Assembly: GCF_000003815.2 (NCBI RefSeq)
Contig: NW_023365722.1
Location: 163,537 to 227,536 of the forward strand
Length of the DNA stretch: 64,000 bases
Origin: Branchiostoma floridae
Lineage: Eukaryota > Chordata > Leptocardii > Amphioxiformes > Branchiostomatidae
Direction: 5' to 3'
Below are positions 61,701 through 64,000 of the stretch, one piece after another (position 1 is the stretch's first letter; every line of letters starts with the position of its first letter). Position numbers and translations under genes: made by a program. Below the pieces are notes generated by a model. It did no database searches. It saw only the letters and a list, made by a program, of their open reading frames with translations, and was not told where the DNA came from.

Positions 61701-62512
61701 TTGGCAAATGTCAGAGTATGTACGTCATTCAAACAACCACTGAAAGACCTACTCTTTACGCAGGTGTAGGAGGCACTATACATAACACAGTGTAACACAA
61801 GCCTGCACAGTTCAGAAATGCGGTTCAGGGTACAGAACTTGCGACTTTTTTTTTCGTTGCCCAGTTTTTACCTTCGTGGATGGAGGTATTGTTTCCGCTG
61901 AGTCTGTTTCCATGGTTTCTTTGCTTGTCTGTTTCTTTTTTTATTCCGCATAAGCTAGGCAAATTTATCGTTGGGTGATAGACTAAAGGCCTGTGTTGCC
62001 AGCGTGACATATATTGAAGTTCAGAGTTGCCACTGACAATAAGTAATTTTTTGTGCTGGCAACTGACAGGCATTCCAGGTCATGATGTCAATGGACGAGC
62101 CCAATTGTTCAAGGGGAGGGACTGATTTGTTGCTCTGTTTGTTTGTTTGTGTTTTCGCAGTTGTTATATATTTTCATATTTTCTTTTCTTTTATACAAAC
62201 CAGATGGACAGACCATCAACAAAGAAGTCGGCTCCTTCCAACAGTTTGAATGTGACGTCAACTTCCCATCTACGTACCTACTAAACTGGATGCGTGGAGA
62301 TGAGATCGTCATACGGTACCTGTCTGCTAATGACGCCATCACGGCGACGTCAGCAAACTTTACTGGACGTGTGTCCATAATAGGGGCGCAGAGGACGCTG
62401 GGTATTACGTCACTGAGGATAACCGACGCAGGACAGTTCTTCTGTAGTGTGCACGATCTGGCGACGGTGAACGATGAAACCAACTCTGCAAGACAAACTC
62501 TGTTTGTGTACA
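40744..62512 (+). CDS. Third Ig-superfamily gene, 5' part (signal peptide and first V-type domain)
   Basis: Exon 1 (40744-40792) encodes the signal peptide MWKFVLPFVALLATFS after a good start context (ACCATG) and ends in phase 1. The next recognised exon, 62204-62512, begins with the matching phase and encodes a V-type domain. It has Cys33 in QQFECDV, Trp45 in LLNWMRGD, Cys97 in DAGQFFCSV, a sequon at Asn68, and a strand-G end before a GTAAGT donor. The protein matches domain 1 of the GPI-anchored neighbour. The two exons are 21.4 kb apart and linked only by phase, orientation and lack of another signal exon; the linkage is the weak point. The remaining exons are beyond the window, so the anchoring mode is unknown. 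Confidence 0.65.
42147..42460 (-). mobile_element. Degraded tRNA-derived SINE (family 1)
   Basis: Reverse-strand B-box-like GGTTCGAATCC (near 42258) and a body resembling the SINE at 25790-26216, including GGTGAAATGAGTACCTAGCTT near 42155-42175. Heavily diverged. Confidence 0.5.
43665..44240. repeat. Minisatellite, ~23-bp GGCTACGGTAGAGTCTGGTGTT unit
   Basis: About 25 imperfect units of TAGGCTACGGTAGAGTCTGG plus a short variable spacer. The central part (43850-44050) is most regular, and the edges are decayed. No continuous ORF or TIR. Confidence 0.9.
45590..45777 (-). mobile_element. tRNA-derived SINE (family 2), reverse orientation
   Basis: Reverse strand reads GATGTCCCTGTAGCTCAACT at the head (A box), later CTCGGTTCAAATCC (B box), then GGGCATTTCGGTTGGGG and CTTTCGGAAGGGATGTAAA. 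The same layout occurs at 49812-49956, 55725-55866 and 63236-63430. Confidence 0.75.
47640..48115 (-). mobile_element. SINE (family 1) interrupted by another element
   Basis: Family-1 tail sequence (GTGGGTTCTTTAAATGCTCGA, TCCTTTCCGAGAGACGACTT) lies at 47640-47730. The matching body and head lie at about 47950-48115 (reverse of CGTAAAGTGG, AGAACCAAGG). The intervening 47737-47925 is a separate repeat. Confidence 0.5.
47737..47925. repeat. Diverged repeat pair, copy 1 (with 48115-48330)
   Basis: Shares GGGATCGTAGAATTCGGCAA, AAATTGACCAGGG, CTACGCTTAGGTTCATG, GATAGCAAA-like and GTAGAGACTA with 48115-48330. The ends are weakly inverted. Truncated relatives may occur near 41565 and 44660. Confidence 0.6.
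48115..48330. repeat. Diverged repeat pair, copy 2
   Basis: See 47737-47925. Left end TAGCCTGTACCAGGC, right end GCCAGCATGGTAGAGACTA, compatible with a TIR element. Confidence 0.6.
48511..48764. mobile_element. TIR element (about 254 bp), CACTTGYGGC type
   Basis: Arms of about 48 bases: TTGTATCTCACTTCACTTGT and, inverted, GCAAGTGCAGTGAGATACC, with matching GGTGC and CACTGCGG blocks. Related to 53250-53519. Confidence 0.7.
49812..49956 (-). mobile_element. tRNA-derived SINE (family 2), reverse orientation
   Basis: Reverse strand begins GGATGTCCCTCTGGCTCAAC, with TACGGTTCAATC-like B box near 49890 and TTCGGTTGGGTCTGCACTTT toward the 3' end. Confidence 0.65.
50475..50638. mobile_element. TIR element (AAGCAGNGGT type)
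   Basis: Left TACTCTAAAAGCAGTGGTGA, right CTAACCTCCACTTGGAGACTA. The interior is T-rich then A-rich, with partial inverse symmetry. A solitary terminus of the same type is at about 50786 (CTCTCCAAGCAGAGGTTAGT). Confidence 0.55.
51213..51420. mobile_element. ~205-bp repeat family, copy 2
   Basis: Best aligned with 55518-55723: GTGTCAGCTGAATGACGAAA, TAGTTGCCATGGGAT, CAGTCTTTTGCAG, CCTATTACTATTTTGCCAGG and GAGTCTGGTAGAGAC. Confidence 0.75.
53250..53519. mobile_element. TIR element related to 48511-48764
   Basis: Left TCTCACTGCACTTGGGGCAC and GCTTGCGTCACTGTGGGGTT. Right, inverted, CCCGCAGTGACGCAAGCTTG and GCAAGTGCTCCGAGAG. No ORF. Confidence 0.7.
53887..54016. mobile_element. 130-bp TIR element with ~38-bp near-perfect arms
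   Basis: Left TACTCTCCAAGCAGAGGTTG, right CAACCTCTGCTTGGAGAGTA. The arms continue inward as GTGGGNAAAATCGYGACC with two mismatches. TA lies at the ends. Open frames run through it by chance. Confidence 0.9.
54975..55235. repeat. Diverged tandem duplication, ~133-bp period
   Basis: Copy 1 at 54975-55105 and copy 2 at 55108-55235 share GTATTTTCAGTYATA, CCTAAACGG, GAGGCTA and GGTCCATA/AGTCCATA blocks. Function unknown. Confidence 0.6.
55518..55723. mobile_element. ~205-bp repeat family, copy 3
   Basis: See 51213-51420. It is directly followed by a family-2 SINE at 55725. Confidence 0.75.
55725..55866 (-). mobile_element. tRNA-derived SINE (family 2), reverse orientation
   Basis: Reverse strand has TTAGCTCAATTGGTAGTAG (A box) and AGTTCAAACCCTGGGAAGGG (B box and start of body), then GTGGTTTGGGCTGCAC and CTTTCGGAAGGGATTTAA. 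Confidence 0.75.
57403..57430. repeat. (AATC)n microsatellite
   Basis: Six to seven CAAT/AATC units beginning TTCAATCAATCAATC. Confidence 0.85.
58759..59082. repeat. Near-identical 162-bp tandem duplication
   Basis: 58759-58920 and 58921-59082 differ at one position that I can see (TATACCTATC versus TATACGTATC). AT-rich, no ORF. The lack of divergence implies a recent duplication or an assembly repeat. Confidence 0.9.
59290..60235. repeat. Two diverged duplicated blocks
   Basis: First block: GTCGCGTGGTGATGACGCAT (59337) and GTTGCGTGGTGATGACGCAT (59473). Second block: CTATTACAGGT...GTAAGATAGCTATACTTTT (59728) and CTATTACAGGT...GTAAGGTAGCTATACTTTT (60174). Both are followed by AACGAAAACGA. 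Nothing coding is recognised. Confidence 0.6.
61070..61260 (+). mobile_element. SINE (family 1) 3' part, forward orientation
   Basis: CCCTTAGGAAAGGCACTTAA, TCCTCGGATAGGAGGTTAAA and CTCGAGCACGTTAAAGAAC appear in the order expected from the reverse-oriented copies. The tRNA head is missing. Confidence 0.7.
61349..61630 (+). other. Unassigned open frame
   Basis: A 93-codon frame ending at TAG 61628-61630 with no signal peptide, domain or motif that I recognise. It lies immediately downstream of a SINE fragment and could be part of a decayed mobile element. It could equally be chance; it is not called as a gene. Confidence 0.15.
62204..62512 (+). other. Single-exon V-type Ig domain of the third Ig gene
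   Basis: A phase 1-1 exon of 309 bases, preceded by a strong pyrimidine tract and CAG, followed by GTAAGT. It encodes the whole domain from DGQTINKEVG to LFVY. The symmetrical phase makes it a mobile domain cassette. Confidence 0.9.
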
Positions 62513-62562
62513 GTAAGTCTGAATTTTATCTAAATCTTGCTGAAATGATTTCTTGTTTGAGG

Positions 62563-62632
62563 TCTTTCTTTCTCTCTCTCTCTCTCTCTCTCTTTCACTC
62601 TCTTTCTCTCTCTATGTCCCCCTCTCTTTCTT
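62563..62632. repeat. (TC)n-rich tract
   Basis: Interrupted TC repeat just after the donor of exon 62204-62512, followed to 62780 by TG-rich low-complexity sequence. Confidence 0.85.
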
Positions 62633-63235
62633 TATTTGTATGAGTGTCGTATGTGCGCATGCGTACTTGTATGTGTTTGTGTGTCTCTGCGTGTGTGTGC
62701 GGGTGCGTGTGAATGTGCTGTCAAGTTTGTTTGATGTACGTTAGTTGTGTATGCGTGCATGTGCATCTATGTGTGCGCGCGATCGTGCAAGGGTCGCAAA
62801 GCGATATGGGTATTTACGTCATAGGCTGTACCATTGTGGAAATGAGGGAATCTTTATTTGCTGTTTTTCTGTATCAGCTACATAGGCATATGTAGTTTGC
62901 CAGCAACAGAATATCGTATATCCTAATTCACAATTATCGTTTGACACTTTTGTTCTTTTACACATTACTTTATAATTAGGGTACAGCATGAGACTGTCGG
63001 TGTCAATAGTCATACATCGTGACAGAAGAAAGAGCAACAAAAGAATAGTTCAAAAGTTTGGTACGGACAGAAAATGCGAAGACATCTAAAGAATTAAAAA
63101 CAGTACGGCGCAGATCAAAGATTGTTGACGCATTTTATTTACGGCGAGGCCGAAGTAAACAAACATGACCCCATACCTCGTCAAGGCTACTGCATCGGAA
63201 CTATCAGTTCTACTGAGGTTAAACTAACACCTGGC

Positions 63236-63430
63236 AGGGATGCTCCTGTGGCTCAACTGGTAGTGACCTCATAGTTGAGCTCATGATTCCATTTAGTTGG
63301 AAATTAAAAGACCCTGGTTTGATCCTGGGTAGGACATCTGGGTTGGGGCTGCATTCACTTTTCGGAAGGGGCGCGTAAAATGGGTGTTACCTGTTCGAAG
63401 AGGTGACTCGAGCACGTTAAAGAGGAAGGT
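63236..63430 (+). mobile_element. tRNA-derived SINE (family 2), forward orientation
   Basis: Begins GGATGCTCCTGTGGCTCAAC with an A box (TGGCTCAACTGGTAG), a B box (CTGGTTTGATCCTGGG), TTGGGGCTGCATTC, CTTTTCGGAAGGG, and the tail GACTCGAGCACGTTAAAGA. It is the most complete copy of this family in the window. Confidence 0.8.
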
Positions 63431-64000
63431 TAGCAACCCAGACATGTAAAAAAATATACACTTCTACTAAAATAGCAAAGAAACTTGCGCTGTCCAATGA
63501 GTAGCTAGGCACTACAAGGGTCCGAATGAACTGTCTATCATTCTAAATCATTAAAATGTCACATTATTAGTTTTTTGTTGTTGATTATCGAGCTATTGAC
63601 AAATTGTATCGAAACAGCGGACTTCCTCTTGTTTTGAAGGCACCTCAATGCACCTGTATGGCATGTAGTTAGCCTCAGGTCACCGCAGCCAAATGAGAGA
63701 CATTCCTAGCGAACAGCTATTTGGCTAGGGTACCTGGTCGCATCCAAGCGTAGCGGTGCGGGTGACACCAGATAGCGCCCGGCCTGTAGTTAGAATAACG
63801 CAGGTGAATATAGGGACATGGCTCGGTGGAAATGGGGCCCCGTGTGGGGGAAACTTGTATGTGTCACCTTGGCTCGATTTGGTCCGTCTTTTCTCGCTGC
63901 TTTCTAACAGTTTTGTGGATTTCTTCTCAAAATAAAGCCTTTATCACACATTCAAAACCTTGCCACGACCAAGCAGGGTCGGCACTGGGTTGGCAGCAGT

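Larger units (their letters stand above)
40793..62203. other. Long presumed intron 1 of the third Ig gene
   Basis: About 21 kb with no recognisable coding exon on either strand. It is filled with SINEs, TIR elements, a minisatellite (43665-44240) and tandem duplications listed individually. A CG-rich patch at 44280-44480 has open frames but no domain or coherent splice pattern. Confidence 0.5.
62513..64000. other. 3' end of window, presumed intron of the third Ig gene
   Basis: Contains low-complexity TC/TG tracts, one SINE (63236-63430) and an AATAAA at 63931. No further Ig exon is visible before the window ends. Confidence 0.5.

Noticed and set aside
62143-62203. Extension of the V-exon frame upstream of 62204
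   Set aside because: The region is a pyrimidine-rich tract ending in CAG, the hallmark of a splice acceptor, and not a start.
25790-63430. tRNA genes suggested by A and B boxes
   Set aside because: The heads lack the full set of pairing stems, are multi-copy, diverged, and continue into shared non-tRNA bodies and tails. They are SINEs.

Overview
The window looks like genomic DNA from a cephalochordate (amphioxus, Branchiostoma-like). Protein-coding sequence is sparse and split into short exons with GT-AG introns. The introns and intergenic DNA are packed with small terminal-inverted-repeat (TIR) elements, tRNA-derived SINEs and decayed LINE ends. The gene content is metazoan: a CYP2-like cytochrome P450, a lysophospholipid/cannabinoid-type GPCR, and chordate-style immunoglobulin-superfamily (IgSF) genes. 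The species call is inference; no database search was possible. All recognisable host genes lie on the + strand.

Layout. (1) 209-1230: last two exons of a CYP2-like P450, with a 12-bp minisatellite running into the first exon's splice acceptor. (2) 4332-5459: an intronless GPCR of the S1P/LPA/cannabinoid group, flanked by two diverged copies of a ~0.6 kb repeat; the downstream copy carries a piggyBac-type TTAA insertion. (3) 7973-18089: a complete 13-exon gene for a 628-residue type I membrane protein (signal peptide, four Ig domains as a duplicated two-domain unit, Thr-rich stalk, one membrane segment, short Tyr-containing tail). (4) 20824-31825: a complete 8-exon gene for a 243-residue two-Ig-domain protein with a GPI-anchor signal. 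(5) 40744 to beyond 62512: the start of a third IgSF gene, whose V-type domain is related to the first domain of gene 4 but is encoded by one exon; its 3' part lies outside the window.

The three Ig genes share orientation, a short signal-peptide exon ending in phase 1, and compatible domain exons, so they form an IgSF gene cluster with at least two membrane-attachment modes. Their ligands are unknown. The adhesion or immune-type receptor role is inferred only from architecture. The P450 and the GPCR are neighbours with no evident functional link.

The clearest unusual signal is inside the first Ig gene. Exons 4 and 9 (the same half-domain in the two repeat units) are about 95% identical over 133 bases, while the flanking exons are far more diverged, which points to recent local gene conversion. 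The rest (18.1-20.8, 31.8-40.7 and 40.8-62.2 kb) is dominated by repeats, itemised below; no other convincing gene was found there. Exon boundaries were derived by hand from splice consensus, reading phase and domain continuity, without transcript data.
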